NCBI GenBank assembly: GCA_020722685.1
Contig: DYKH01000036.1
Coordinates: 1 to 42,290 of the forward strand
Length of the DNA: 42,290 bases
Source: Caldithrix sp.
GTDB lineage: Bacteria > KSB1 > UBA2214 > DYKH01
Direction of reading: 5' to 3'
Position 1 is the stretch's first letter, and every line of letters begins with the position of its first letter. The notes below the pieces were generated by a model. That model had not been told where the DNA came from and did no database searches. It saw only the letters and a list, made by a program, of their open reading frames with translations. Positions 24,591 through 33,158 of this stretch are shown one piece after another. The position numbers were made by a program, and so were the translations under genes.

Positions 24591-27146
24591 ATGATGACAC
24601 ACAAAATGAACATGGCGGGTTTGGCCGTAGTCTCGGCTCTGTTGCTGCCTTCGGTCGTGATAGGGCAGACGAACGGCCTTATGAGTGATGCCGTGATTGC
24701 GCCGGCGGATTATGGTACTTTCAAGCCGGCAGATCCGGTCGGCAGCTCATACGTCGATCCTGCTTTTGGGACGCGAGTCTTCCGCATGACCAATTCGGGA
24801 TTGGCTCACTCGGCTGCCCAAGGCGGCTATTTCGGCAACAGCGAGATCTGTTACTTTAATATTGACGGCAGTTATTTTATCGCCTCGGAAAACATCATCG
24901 ACAATGGTACCGAGATCATTGGCTGCTTTCTCTACAACGGAATCAATGGCAGCCGCATCAAGTACCTGGGGACTGATACCATGCGACCCTGGTGGATCCG
25001 CTGGGCGCTTGCCAACAAATATAAGAAGAACGGGCAATACGTAAGCTTCGATCCGACGTACTGCTTTTACAAGTACGAAGGAAACGAGCTGCGGCTGTAC
25101 GATGTGCGTGATGTCAGCCAGTACGTCCTGCTGCACAAGTTCTCGGAATACACCGAAATCGGCGCTGCCGGCGGCGAGGGTGACATTTCCGACGATGGTC
25201 GCTATTGGTGTTTGGACGGCGACAAACGAGAGATGTTCGTTTATGACTTGATCGACGACATCAAGTATCCGGTCTCCACTTTTGACCTCGGCACCTTGGG
25301 ATCGCAAGGCAGTGCCACAGGTGTGGATTATGCCGCGGTTTCTTCGAGCGGAAGGTACGTGATCGTCTCTTGGACCACTGAGGCTGCGGAGGCGCAATAC
25401 CATGGCATTGAGGTTTACGACAAGCAATGGAACTATGAGCGCCAGCTCTACCCGGGCATTATCCATTGGGCGGTCGGTACAGATGCCTTTGGCCATGAGG
25501 TGATCTATACGGTGGCCGGCTTTAGCATTCCGGAATTCTTTACCAGCCGCGGAGTAGAGCCAGGGGACGTTATTTCCATTCGCTTGTCGGACGGTTACAT
25601 CCGGCTGCTGAAGCACATGGATCCCTGGGCGCCGCAGGTCATGACGGCCTGTAATTCGATTGGCAATGGAGAGTTCGTGTATGTCTCATTTTGGCCGCGA
25701 TCTGATAATCCGGATCAGAGTTGGGCGCCGTTTTGGGGAGAAATCGTGGAGATTCCAACGGATGGCTCCGGGGAAGTGCGCCGGCTGGTACATCACCGTT
25801 CGCGCGAAGTGCCCGGAAGACCAGAAAAGTATTGGCAGCCGGATGCGGTGATCAATCGGCAAGGAACCAAGATCGTTTTTCGCAGCACCTTCATTGGGTC
25901 CACTGGAGACTTGTACATGTTTGATGTCGGCAGTCGATCCGGAACCTCTTCCGACGTGACTCCGCCCAACGCGCCGACGGGATTGAACAGTCCGGCCCAA
26001 ACCTTCGACAGCATCGATCTCGAATGGACTCGCCCGAACCCCGCTTCGGATGGCGACTATGCTTCTTTCTACCGTGTTCTGCGTAATGACGTTTTGATCG
26101 CAGAAGTCTTTAGCACCGCCTACACAGACTCTTTGCTCGAAGAAGCCATGAGCTACAAATACGACGTTTATGCGGTTGACAATGCGGGGTTGCAGAGTTT
26201 GACGCCGGCAACGGCGTTGCTCTCCACTTTGAGCGACCTGATCCCGCCATCCATTCAATTTGTCCGCGTAAGGAACAGGACGCAGATCAGTGTGACGTTT
26301 TCCGAATCAGTGGAAAAGTCTTCAGCAGAGCAAGCTGCCAATTATGGCATCAGCGGCGGCGTCGCGGTTCAGAGCGCGGCCCTGCAAAATGACAGCGTCA
26401 CTGTAGTACTACAGACTTCACAAATGGAACTTGGCGTTGAATACCTATTATCTGTTCAGGGCGTGAGTGATCTGTCGCGAAATCACAATGTCGTTCCCAG
26501 CGGAACGACTGTCAGCTTCCGTTTTCTGGCGGACTTTTTCGACGGCTTTGACGACGGCGTGGCCAACAACTGGCATTTTCTGCACCCGGAAAGATGGACC
26601 GTGCAGAGCGACGAAGGTGATCAGGCGCTTTTCCTGCGGGAGCCCAGCTATGAGAGCCCCAGCGGCAAGCTGTTGGGAGAGTATGCACTCATCGAACAGA
26701 GTCAATTCTTTTCTTCAGAATTCGAGATAAGCTGCTCGGCCAAGAGCGCTGAAGACCTCATTGCCAATCCCCATGCGGACTATGCTATCGTCTACGCTTT
26801 TGTGGACACCTTGAATTACAACTATATTCAGTTTCATCCCTATGACATTGCCATTAATCAGATTGTCAACGGCACGCGTACTTTTCTCAGTAAACATGCG
26901 ATTGACATCGCCCTTGACCAATATCAGCAAATCGGCATTCAAATGAAGAGTGATACGTTGAGTGTTTATCTCAACGGCCAAAAAGTCTTCTTACAAGACC
27001 AACAAGGCTCTGCGCCGGGACAGATTGGTCTGGGATCTTTCAACGACATGGTTTATTTCGATAACGTTAATTTGGAGGCCATCGCCCCTGCTGACACAAC
27101 GCCGCCGGCCGCTCCGCGTGGATTGGTGGTGCAATCCGCACCATAA
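24591..27146 (+). CDS. Secreted propeller/FnIII/lectin-like protein, truncated at a second FnIII domain
   Basis: Large extracellular protein of unknown function. The signal peptide is clear (MAGLAVVSALLLPSVVIGQT). Residues about 30-450 look like a WD40/YVTN-type propeller with blades such as DISDDGRYWCLDGDKREMFV and AVSSSGRYVIVSW. A fibronectin III domain follows (PPNAPTGLNSP to YKYDVYAVDNAGLQSL), then an Ig-like domain (ITVTFSES-type strand ISVTFSESVEKSS to LSVQGVSDLSRN). Next comes a jelly-roll/LamG-like domain with LSVYLNGQKVFLQDQQGSAP and YFDNVNLEAI. The protein ends DTTPPAAPRGLVVQSAP, the opening strand of another FnIII, and then stops. It lacks the sorting domain of its neighbour. The truncated end looks like a deletion junction. 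Confidence 0.75.
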   Translation: MMTHKMNMAGLAVVSALLLPSVVIGQTNGLMSDAVIAPADYGTFKPADPVGSSYVDPAFGTRVFRMTNSGLAHSAAQGGYFGNSEICYFNIDGSYFIASENIIDNGTEIIGCFLYNGINGSRIKYLGTDTMRPWWIRWALANKYKKNGQYVSFDPTYCFYKYEGNELRLYDVRDVSQYVLLHKFSEYTEIGAAGGEGDISDDGRYWCLDGDKREMFVYDLIDDIKYPVSTFDLGTLGSQGSATGVDYAAVSSSGRYVIVSWTTEAAEAQYHGIEVYDKQWNYERQLYPGIIHWAVGTDAFGHEVIYTVAGFSIPEFFTSRGVEPGDVISIRLSDGYIRLLKHMDPWAPQVMTACNSIGNGEFVYVSFWPRSDNPDQSWAPFWGEIVEIPTDGSGEVRRLVHHRSREVPGRPEKYWQPDAVINRQGTKIVFRSTFIGSTGDLYMFDVGSRSGTSSDVTPPNAPTGLNSPAQTFDSIDLEWTRPNPASDGDYASFYRVLRNDVLIAEVFSTAYTDSLLEEAMSYKYDVYAVDNAGLQSLTPATALLSTLSDLIPPSIQFVRVRNRTQISVTFSESVEKSSAEQAANYGISGGVAVQSAALQNDSVTVVLQTSQMELGVEYLLSVQGVSDLSRNHNVVPSGTTVSFRFLADFFDGFDDGVANNWHFLHPERWTVQSDEGDQALFLREPSYESPSGKLLGEYALIEQSQFFSSEFEISCSAKSAEDLIANPHADYAIVYAFVDTLNYNYIQFHPYDIAINQIVNGTRTFLSKHAIDIALDQYQQIGIQMKSDTLSVYLNGQKVFLQDQQGSAPGQIGLGSFNDMVYFDNVNLEAIAPADTTPPAAPRGLVVQSAP

Positions 27147-27153
27147 GCAAACC

Positions 27154-28233
27154 GTGCAGCGCTCTCCTAAAATCGTTGTCATCGGACTTTCGCTGCATCG
27201 GCGCGGTGGGGTCGCTTCAGTCCTGGCCACCTTTGCCGGTGCCGGCTTTTTTGATCGTAAAGAGGTGGTCTATCACTGCTCTTGTGGGGACGGCTCCAAA
27301 TTCGACAAGCTTTTTAGTATTGTAAAGCAATGGGTCAAATTCTTAGGTCTCTTGACAGCCAAGCAGCCTGATTTGGCCCATATTCATTTTTCCGCCGATT
27401 CCAGTTTTTGGCGTAAGGTGCCTTACATCCTACTCGCCAAGCTGTTTCGCCTCAAGTTGCTGCTCAATGTCCATCCCACCCATTTTTATGACTATTTTGC
27501 GAAGGCTTCACCGCCTATTCAACGGTTGATGAAAGCTGTCCTTGGCTGCGCCGATTGTCTCGGCTTTGCAAATGCGAATTTGATCGCTGCCTTTCGTCCA
27601 TACTTTCCCCATTTGCGTTTGGTGCATCTGCGCAATCCTGTAGACTTGACAAGATACTATCCGCCAACGCTGCCGCAGCGCCGCCCGCAAGCACTATATC
27701 TGGGAGCCATTCTGCCCATCAAAGGAGTTTATGACATAGTCAAGGCTGTGGAACTACTGAAGGCAAAGCAAAGGGAGTTGTGTTTCATCTTTTGCGGGGA
27801 CTATGAGACGGACAAGCTGCGAAATCAAGTCCAAGACTTGCGTCTCAACAGCGTCGTGCAGGTGCGTGATTGGATCTCCTACGAAACCAAGCTGGAGTTG
27901 CTGCAGCAGAGCTCCATGTTGCTGCTTCCCTCTTATTCGGAAGGCTTTCCCATGGTGGTTCTTGAAGCCATGGCCTGCGGTCTGCCGGTCATTTCTACGC
28001 CGGTGGGCGGACTTGCAGGCGTTTTGCGCGATGGCGAAAACGCGCTCTTGGTCGAACCCGGTAACCCCGAAATGTTAGCGGAAAAGATCGAGCAGTTGCT
28101 AATCGACGCGGCCTTGAGAGATAAGCTGGTAGCCCATGGAGACGAGTTGGTCCGACGTCACGATGTCCGTTTGGTCATGAAAGATTTGGAGTCTCTCTAT
28201 CATGAACTCGTAAGCGCCGATGCCGAGCATTAG
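27154..28233 (+). CDS. GT4 glycosyltransferase
   Basis: Family 4 GT-B enzyme. The open frame extends back to 26962 inside the preceding gene, but homology-like sequence begins at PKIVVIGLSLHRRGGVASVL, so I choose GTG 27154, eight nucleotides after the previous stop (359 aa). Its ribosome site is poor. The donor domain shows ALYLGAILPIKGVYDIVKAV, FIFCGDYETDKLRNQ, LLLPSYSEGFPMVVLEAMAC (E-x7-E) and GLPVISTPVGGLAGVLRDGE. It lies outside the main glycan locus and behind a truncated gene, which suggests it was moved here or separated from the locus by insertion of the two surface-protein genes. Confidence 0.83.
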   Translation: MQRSPKIVVIGLSLHRRGGVASVLATFAGAGFFDRKEVVYHCSCGDGSKFDKLFSIVKQWVKFLGLLTAKQPDLAHIHFSADSSFWRKVPYILLAKLFRLKLLLNVHPTHFYDYFAKASPPIQRLMKAVLGCADCLGFANANLIAAFRPYFPHLRLVHLRNPVDLTRYYPPTLPQRRPQALYLGAILPIKGVYDIVKAVELLKAKQRELCFIFCGDYETDKLRNQVQDLRLNSVVQVRDWISYETKLELLQQSSMLLLPSYSEGFPMVVLEAMACGLPVISTPVGGLAGVLRDGENALLVEPGNPEMLAEKIEQLLIDAALRDKLVAHGDELVRRHDVRLVMKDLESLYHELVSADAEH

Positions 28234-28385
28234 GTTGCCTCATGCACACAGTAGCTCTCCGAACGGTCAAGGTCGAGTGATAAAATGGGCACTGGGATCT
28301 CGCAACTATTTGGCTTCGAGACTCAAGAGCCCGTGCGGAGCCCGGTGCCGCGCAATTCGGTCACTGGAACGGGTGGAAAAAGCAG

Positions 28386-28414
28386 TTGACTTTACTTTTA
28401 AAATTATCTATATT
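28386..28414 (+). promoter_or_regulatory. Near-consensus sigma70 promoter for tRNA-Leu
   Basis: TTGACT (28386-28391) and TATATT (28409-28414) are separated by exactly 17 nt of A/T-rich DNA. Transcription would begin near 28421, about 11 nt before the tRNA 5' end. It is the clearest promoter in the window and may also read into tig, clpP and clpX. Confidence 0.8.
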
Positions 28415-28431
28415 TTTGGCGTCTTAGAAAT

Positions 28432-28513
28432 GCGAGAGTGGCGGAATTGGCAGACGCGCTAGACTTAGGATCTAGTGTCGAAAGACTTGGGGGTTCGAGT
28501 CCCCCCTCTCGCA
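28432..28513 (+). tRNA. tRNA-Leu (anticodon TAG)
   Basis: A complete class II tRNA cloverleaf. The acceptor stem GCGAGAG (28432-28438) pairs with CTCTCGC (28506-28512), with discriminator A at 28513. The anticodon stem CTAGA/TCTAG closes a 7-nt loop CTTAGGA with anticodon TAG, reading CUN leucine codons. A T-arm GGGGGTTCGAGTCCCCC is present, and a longer variable arm as in leucine tRNAs. The 3' CCA is not encoded and would be added enzymatically. Confidence 0.95.
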
Positions 28514-28556
28514 CTCTTTTAACAATCACACAAGCAGTGCACGAATCAGATTTCGG

Positions 28557-28602
28557 CGAGCTGGGCGAAAGCAGTCGGTTCCAAAAGCTCGGCGATTTTT
28601 TT
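28557..28602 (+). terminator. Weak candidate terminator between tRNA-Leu and tig
   Basis: CGAGCT (28557-28562) can pair with AGCTCG (28586-28591), and a run of seven T follows at 28596-28602. The loop is long (23 nt) and the stem short, so efficiency is doubtful; read-through into tig is possible. Confidence 0.3.
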
Positions 28603-28633
28603 ATGTCTATTTGAAGAGCGAAGGAATACTTTT

Positions 28634-29932
28634 TTGGAATATACTGTCAATGCCGGCAAGAATTGGCACACCGTCGTCACCGTCTCGGTGCCTGCCGATC
28701 AAATACAACCGCGCTTGGATGCAAAATATCAAGACTATCAAAGCAGAGTAAAACTGCAAGGCTTTCGCAAGGGAAAAGTCCCACCCCAGCTCGTCAAGAA
28801 AATGTTTGGCAAAAAGATCGAAGCGGAAATCTTTCAACCCTTTTTCTCCGAGGCAGTCAAAAAGGTTTTTGATGAAAATCAATTCGACATGCTCAACACG
28901 CCGGAGATCACCGACGTGAAGTATGATCCGCAAGACGGCCTCTCCTTTGCCCTGACCTTTGACGTGCGACCCCATTTCGAGGTGACCGGCTTTCGCGGCA
29001 TGGAAGTGGAAAAGCAGGTATTCACTATCACCGAACAGGATGTGGCGGATACATTAGAAGATCTTCGGCAGCAAAACGCCATGATCTACACCGTCGAAGG
29101 CGAAGCTCAAAAAGGGCATCTGCTGGTAGCAGACATGCAGGAGCTGGATCGTGCCGGCTTACCTTTGGTAGGGAAGAAATTCGACAGTCAATTGCTGCAG
29201 CTTGGCGATGAAAACGACCATATGACCCGGCAATTGCTGGGCATTAAGCCCGGCGAGGAGCGGCGTATCCATCTGCTTGTACAGCAAGAAGGCTCAGAGA
29301 TTGTCAATACTCTCGGAGGCGAGCTGGCCCAAGAGCAGTTCTTCGCCGTAAAAGTAAAGGAAATCAAGGAACGCAGAGTGCCTGAGTTGGACGATGAATT
29401 TGCCAAAGATGTGGGCGACTTTGAGACACTGCAGGCGCTAAAAGAGGATTTGGAACAAAAGCTAAAACGCCAGGCTGAATCGGACAGTTCTTTACTGTTT
29501 CAACAAGCTTTGGCCGACGAAATCATCAAGCGAACCGACTTGGAGTTGCCGCCCTCTATGATCGAACGTTATCTGCAGGCGCTGGTCGAGGATTTAAAGT
29601 CGAAAAGCAAGGAGAAGATCGACGAAGCGGCGGTTCGGGAGCATTACAAAAGTTACGCCATTCGCGAAATCAAATGGCATCTGGTTCGTGAGCAATTGAT
29701 CAAACAGGAAGGCATCACCGTGACGGATGAAGAGGTGGAGGCAGGGATCAATGCCCTTGAAAATGCGGGCAAAACCGGAGCCAGCAGGGCAAAAAGCATC
29801 CGGGAAGACGAGAAAGAGCGAGAGGCGTTCAAAAACAAACTTGTCGAAGACAAAGTGTATGACCTTCTGGCACGACAAGCCGAGATCAAGGAAATCAAGA
29901 GGCCTTGGCGCAAACAAAGGGAAGAAAACTGA
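28634..29932 (+). CDS. tig: Trigger factor
   Basis: Ribosome-bound chaperone and peptidyl-prolyl isomerase acting on nascent chains in the cytoplasm. The start is TTG 28634 (LEYTVNAG read as Met), supported by AAGGA at 28621-28625; no ATG fits. The N-terminal ribosome-binding domain carries the signature [17 protein letters not shown] (about residue 38). The FKBP-like domain spans about 150-240, and the C-terminal helical chaperone region includes [19 protein letters not shown] and a charged tail. At 432 aa it is full length. It heads the conserved tig-clpP-clpX order. Confidence 0.95.
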   Translation: MEYTVNAGKNWHTVVTVSVPADQIQPRLDAKYQDYQSRVKLQGFRKGKVPPQLVKKMFGKKIEAEIFQPFFSEAVKKVFDENQFDMLNTPEITDVKYDPQDGLSFALTFDVRPHFEVTGFRGMEVEKQVFTITEQDVADTLEDLRQQNAMIYTVEGEAQKGHLLVADMQELDRAGLPLVGKKFDSQLLQLGDENDHMTRQLLGIKPGEERRIHLLVQQEGSEIVNTLGGELAQEQFFAVKVKEIKERRVPELDDEFAKDVGDFETLQALKEDLEQKLKRQAESDSSLLFQQALADEIIKRTDLELPPSMIERYLQALVEDLKSKSKEKIDEAAVREHYKSYAIREIKWHLVREQLIKQEGITVTDEEVEAGINALENAGKTGASRAKSIREDEKEREAFKNKLVEDKVYDLLARQAEIKEIKRPWRKQREEN

Positions 29933-29946
29933 TTCGAGGTGAAATG

Positions 29947-30561
29947 ATGGCACTTGTACCGATTGTAATCGAACAGACCGGTCGCGGTGAGCGCGCGTAT
30001 GATATTTTTTCTCGCTTACTCAAAGAACGAATCGTTTTTATTGGCACCGCCATCGATGACACGGTGGCAAGTCTGGCCATTGCCCAGCTACTGTTCTTGG
30101 AGGCGGAAGACCCCGAAAAGGACGTCTATGTGTATTTGAATACGCCCGGAGGACATATCTCCGCCGGACTGGCAATCTATGATACCATGCAATACATCAA
30201 AGCGGATGTCGCCACCATTTGCATGGGGCAAGCGTCGAGTATGGGTGCGGTTCTTTTGGCTGCCGGTACCAAGGGTAAGCGCTTTGCCTTACCGCATGCC
30301 CGGATTATGATTCATCAGCCCTGGGGCGGCGCGCAGGGACAAGCAACGGACATCGAAATTCACGCAAAAGAGATTCTGACCTTGCGGGAAAAGCTCAATG
30401 AAATCTTGGCTTCTCACACCGGTCAGCCGGTGGAACGAATCTCCAAAGATACGGACCGCAATTTCTTCATGAGTGCTGAGGAAGCTTTGAAATACGGCAT
30501 CATCGATGAGATCATGACGCGAAAGGGTGTAACCGCAAAAGACAAGGCGAAGAAAAAGTAA
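29947..30561 (+). CDS. clpP: ATP-dependent Clp protease proteolytic subunit with Asn in place of the triad Asp
   Basis: Serine peptidase that forms a 14-subunit barrel with ClpX. ATG 29947 fits GAGGT at 29936-29940 and the conserved start [23 protein letters not shown] 29944 is adjacent. It is 204 aa, full length. The nucleophile is Ser98 (GQASSMGA) and the base His123 (IMIHQP). The third triad residue, Asp171 in mature E. coli ClpP and Asp172 in Bacillus, is here Asn172 (DTDRN, codon AAT at 30460-30462). Asn at this position is also known from the low-activity Listeria ClpP1, which works with a second ClpP. Gly-rich oligomerisation loops look intact. A clpX follows 10 nt downstream. Confidence 0.95.
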   Translation: MALVPIVIEQTGRGERAYDIFSRLLKERIVFIGTAIDDTVASLAIAQLLFLEAEDPEKDVYVYLNTPGGHISAGLAIYDTMQYIKADVATICMGQASSMGAVLLAAGTKGKRFALPHARIMIHQPWGGAQGQATDIEIHAKEILTLREKLNEILASHTGQPVERISKDTDRNFFMSAEEALKYGIIDEIMTRKGVTAKDKAKKK

Positions 30562-30571
30562 GGAAGAGCAG

Positions 30572-31849
30572 ATGGACCAGCCAGGAAAGGGCAATCGCCG
30601 TTTTGCGATTTGCTCGTTTTGCGGCAAGAATAGCCAGCAGGTTGAAACCATAGTCACGGGCCCCGATGTCAGCATTTGCAACGAATGCGTGGGCATTGCC
30701 AACAAGATCATCGCCAGAGACAAAGCGAAGAAGCCGTTCACCTTCACCGGCAGCATTCCAACCCCGGAGGAAATCAAGAAAGAGCTGGACTCCTACGTCA
30801 TCGGCCAAGAGCATGCGAAAAAGACGATTGCGGTCGCTGTCTATAATCACTACAAGCGCATTGACAGCATTGCCGCTGCCAGTGATGTGGTGCTGGAGAA
30901 AAGCAACGTCCTCCTCATTGGTCCGACCGGAACCGGCAAGACCTTGCTGGCGCAGACGCTCGCCAACTTTTTACAGGTTCCTTTCACCATCGCCGATGCC
31001 ACCACACTGACCGAAGCCGGCTATGTCGGTGAAGACGTAGAGAACATACTCGTCCGCTTGTTGCAGGCCGCGGATTACAACATCCAGCGCGCCGAAAGAG
31101 GCATCGTCTACATCGACGAATTGGACAAGATCGCTCGTAAGAACGGAAATCCATCCATCACCCGGGACGTGTCCGGGGAAGGCGTGCAGCAGGCGCTGCT
31201 GAAAATCTTGGAGGGCACCATTGCGGCGGTGCCGCCAAAAGGCGGACGCAAACATCCGGAAATGGATTTCATCAACATCAACACGCAGAACATCCTGTTC
31301 ATTTGCGGCGGTGCGTTCGAAGGTTTGGATAAAATCGTGGCGGCGCGGATCGGCAATAAGTATATGGGCTTTGGCGCGGACGTGGAAAAGAACAAGATAA
31401 AGGATGGTACGGCTGTATTAGAAAAAGTGGAGCCGGAGGACCTGCTAAAGTTCGGTCTCATACCGGAGTTGATCGGCCGTCTTCCCATTATCTCTATTCT
31501 GGGCGAGCTGAACGACGAAGCTTTGATGCAAATACTGACACAACCCAAGAACGCTTTGACCAAACAATACAAGCGGCTTTTCGAGCTGGACGAAGTGGAA
31601 CTCAGTTTTGATGAAGAGGCCTTACGAGAGGTCGTGAGAATTGCCAAAACACGCGGCACCGGAGCTCGCGGCTTGCGCTCGGTGATGGAAGATGTCATGT
31701 TGGACATAATGTACAGCTTGCCTTCCAACAAAGAGATACGTGCTTGCCACATAAACAAAGCGGTCGTGGCGAAGAAACGGGAGCCTGTTTATACCAAAAA
31801 ACGGGACATGGATTTTTCGCCGGATCAGGTGCGAGAAAATGCCGCATAG
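30572..31849 (+). CDS. clpX: Clp protease ATP-binding subunit ClpX
   Basis: AAA+ unfoldase that recognises tagged substrates and feeds them to ClpP. ATG 30572 follows AGGAAGAG (30561-30568). The N-terminal zinc finger has CSFCGKN and ICNEC (four Cys). Walker A is GPTGTGKT, Walker B is [10 protein letters not shown], the pore-1 loop is GYVG, and the RKH loop is present ([11 protein letters not shown]). Sensor 2 is in GTGARGLRS. The ClpP-binding IGF loop reads Met265-Gly-Phe (YMGFGADV), a mild variant of the usual aliphatic residue. Length 425 aa is normal. Translation is probably coupled to clpP. Confidence 0.97.
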   Translation: MDQPGKGNRRFAICSFCGKNSQQVETIVTGPDVSICNECVGIANKIIARDKAKKPFTFTGSIPTPEEIKKELDSYVIGQEHAKKTIAVAVYNHYKRIDSIAAASDVVLEKSNVLLIGPTGTGKTLLAQTLANFLQVPFTIADATTLTEAGYVGEDVENILVRLLQAADYNIQRAERGIVYIDELDKIARKNGNPSITRDVSGEGVQQALLKILEGTIAAVPPKGGRKHPEMDFININTQNILFICGGAFEGLDKIVAARIGNKYMGFGADVEKNKIKDGTAVLEKVEPEDLLKFGLIPELIGRLPIISILGELNDEALMQILTQPKNALTKQYKRLFELDEVELSFDEEALREVVRIAKTRGTGARGLRSVMEDVMLDIMYSLPSNKEIRACHINKAVVAKKREPVYTKKRDMDFSPDQVRENAA

Positions 31850-32119
31850 CCGCAGGCGCCAATTCTAACTTGAATCTTCTAAGACCGGGTATCTTGGAAG
31901 ATTTTTCATTTCATAATATTACGCATTAACTTATTGTTCTTTTGGCTAGTTCTTGTAGGACAAGATAGCATCTTGTCCTACCGTCAAATGCACCTTTGGT
32001 GCGCCAAGATCCTTCAAGACCGTGATATGGAGGCTAATCGGTGCTGACGGGAGACTTGGTGTCCATTCGCGCCGATGAGCGGTTTGGGGCTGTTGCCGAC
32101 CGAGAAAAAGCTGACATTC
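31850..32119. other. Spacer between clpX and engB
   Basis: Holds an inverted repeat (listed separately). The tail of the spacer contains overlapping open frames but none with support. No promoter of good quality is seen upstream of engB. Confidence 0.45.
31955..31981. repeat. Perfect 12-bp inverted repeat (27 bp in all)
   Basis: GTAGGACAAGAT (31955-31966) and ATCTTGTCCTAC (31970-31981) flank a 3-nt AGC loop without a mismatch. No T-tract follows, so an intrinsic terminator is doubtful, although it lies about 105 nt downstream of clpX. The palindrome and its surrounding phrase look like members of a dispersed intergenic repeat. Confidence 0.75.
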
Positions 32120-32713
32120 ATGAAAATCCAATCCTCAAAGTTTGCAACCAGCGCCGGGAAGCTGAGCCAAATTCCCCGGGACGGTTTACTGCAGATAGCC
32201 TTTGCCGGCAGGTCCAACGTGGGCAAATCCAGTCTGCTGAACTCATTGCTCAACAGAAGAAAGTTGGCTCTTGTCAGCAAAACCCCCGGGAAGACCCGCA
32301 CCATCAATTTCTACCTTATCAACGGCAAGTTTTACTTTGTGGATTTGCCGGGCTACGGTTATGCAAAGGTTGCCAAGAGCGCCAAAGGGGCCTGGCGACC
32401 GCTGATCGAACAATACCTACGCGATAATCCTCGGCTCGCTTGCCTCGTCTGCCTGATTGACCTGCGGCACGGCTTGACCGCTCTCGATTTTGAGTTGCTC
32501 GAATGGGTGACGGCCTTTGCCATTCCGGTGGTGGTCGTGGGTACGAAGGCGGACAAGCTTTCCGGAAATGAACGGGCGGCTCAGCTCAGGGCCTGCAAAA
32601 AACAGCTACAGCCATTCGGCATCTCACTTCTCATCCCCTTTTCGGCTACGATCGGCACCGGCAAAGCCGAGCTGTGGAAGTGCATCGATGAGTATCTACG
32701 TAACCGATCATAG
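32120..32713 (+). CDS. engB: Ribosome biogenesis GTPase EngB/YsxC
   Basis: TRAFAC-class GTPase needed for large-subunit maturation. ATG 32120 begins MKIQSSKFATSAG; an earlier in-frame start at 32075 adds a non-conserved tail. All G motifs are present: G1 GRSNVGKSSLLN, G2 PGKTRTINFY, G3 DLPGYGYAK, G4 GTKADK and G5 FSAT. Length 197 aa is typical. It follows the clp block with a 270-nt gap, so it may have its own promoter. Confidence 0.95.
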   Translation: MKIQSSKFATSAGKLSQIPRDGLLQIAFAGRSNVGKSSLLNSLLNRRKLALVSKTPGKTRTINFYLINGKFYFVDLPGYGYAKVAKSAKGAWRPLIEQYLRDNPRLACLVCLIDLRHGLTALDFELLEWVTAFAIPVVVVGTKADKLSGNERAAQLRACKKQLQPFGISLLIPFSATIGTGKAELWKCIDEYLRNRS

Positions 32714-33158
32714 GAGCAACATCAGAATCATCATGGTTAAAATGATTGATGCGAAAGTAGGTAATCAATCACGGCGCAAGCGAGCATAAGAACAAGGTTC
32801 TCACGCAGGGCACGCCATGCTCGCAAAGCTTTTTTCTCCGTGCCTGTTGTGGGTGCCGCACGTTTTCTGGCCGTTTTTAGAGATTTCCACGGCGACTGTT
32901 CATTAGAAGAAGCCGCGCTCAAAGCTCATTCCGTTTTGCGCACTCAACCTCAGAGGTTCACTCCCTTTGCGTTCACTGCGGCCTCTGCGCGAGGTTGTTT
33001 CAACCTCGCAACTTCCATTGCGGCGACGAAAAAAGAGTGTTGTAAAAAAGGAAAGTTTGGCGTATGTTTGTGCCCAATGGATTCTTGGCTATGTGTTGAA
33101 TTGCAGCTTTTCATGCCCATCAAAACGACCCAGTGTATTCAACCTTGAGAAGAGGCAG
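32714..33158. repeat. Spacer with degenerate 'TTTGCG'-type intergenic repeat
   Basis: No supported gene. Between about 32790 and 33000 the DNA reads like eroded copies of an intergenic phrase common in environmental bacteria (for example TCACGCAGGGCACGCCATGC, CGCAAAGCTTTTTTCTCCGT, CTTTGCGTTCACTGCGGCCT then CTGCGCGAGG). The resemblance is from memory. AGAGG at 33151-33155 serves the next gene. Confidence 0.4.

Noticed and set aside
24747..25616. 289-codon frame on the minus strand
   Set aside because: Antisense to the propeller of the secreted protein, which has a signal peptide and strong ribosome site.
26962..27153. 64-codon upstream extension of the GT4 gene
   Set aside because: It overlaps the end of the preceding protein in another frame and lacks glycosyltransferase-like sequence; the conserved part begins after GTG 27154.
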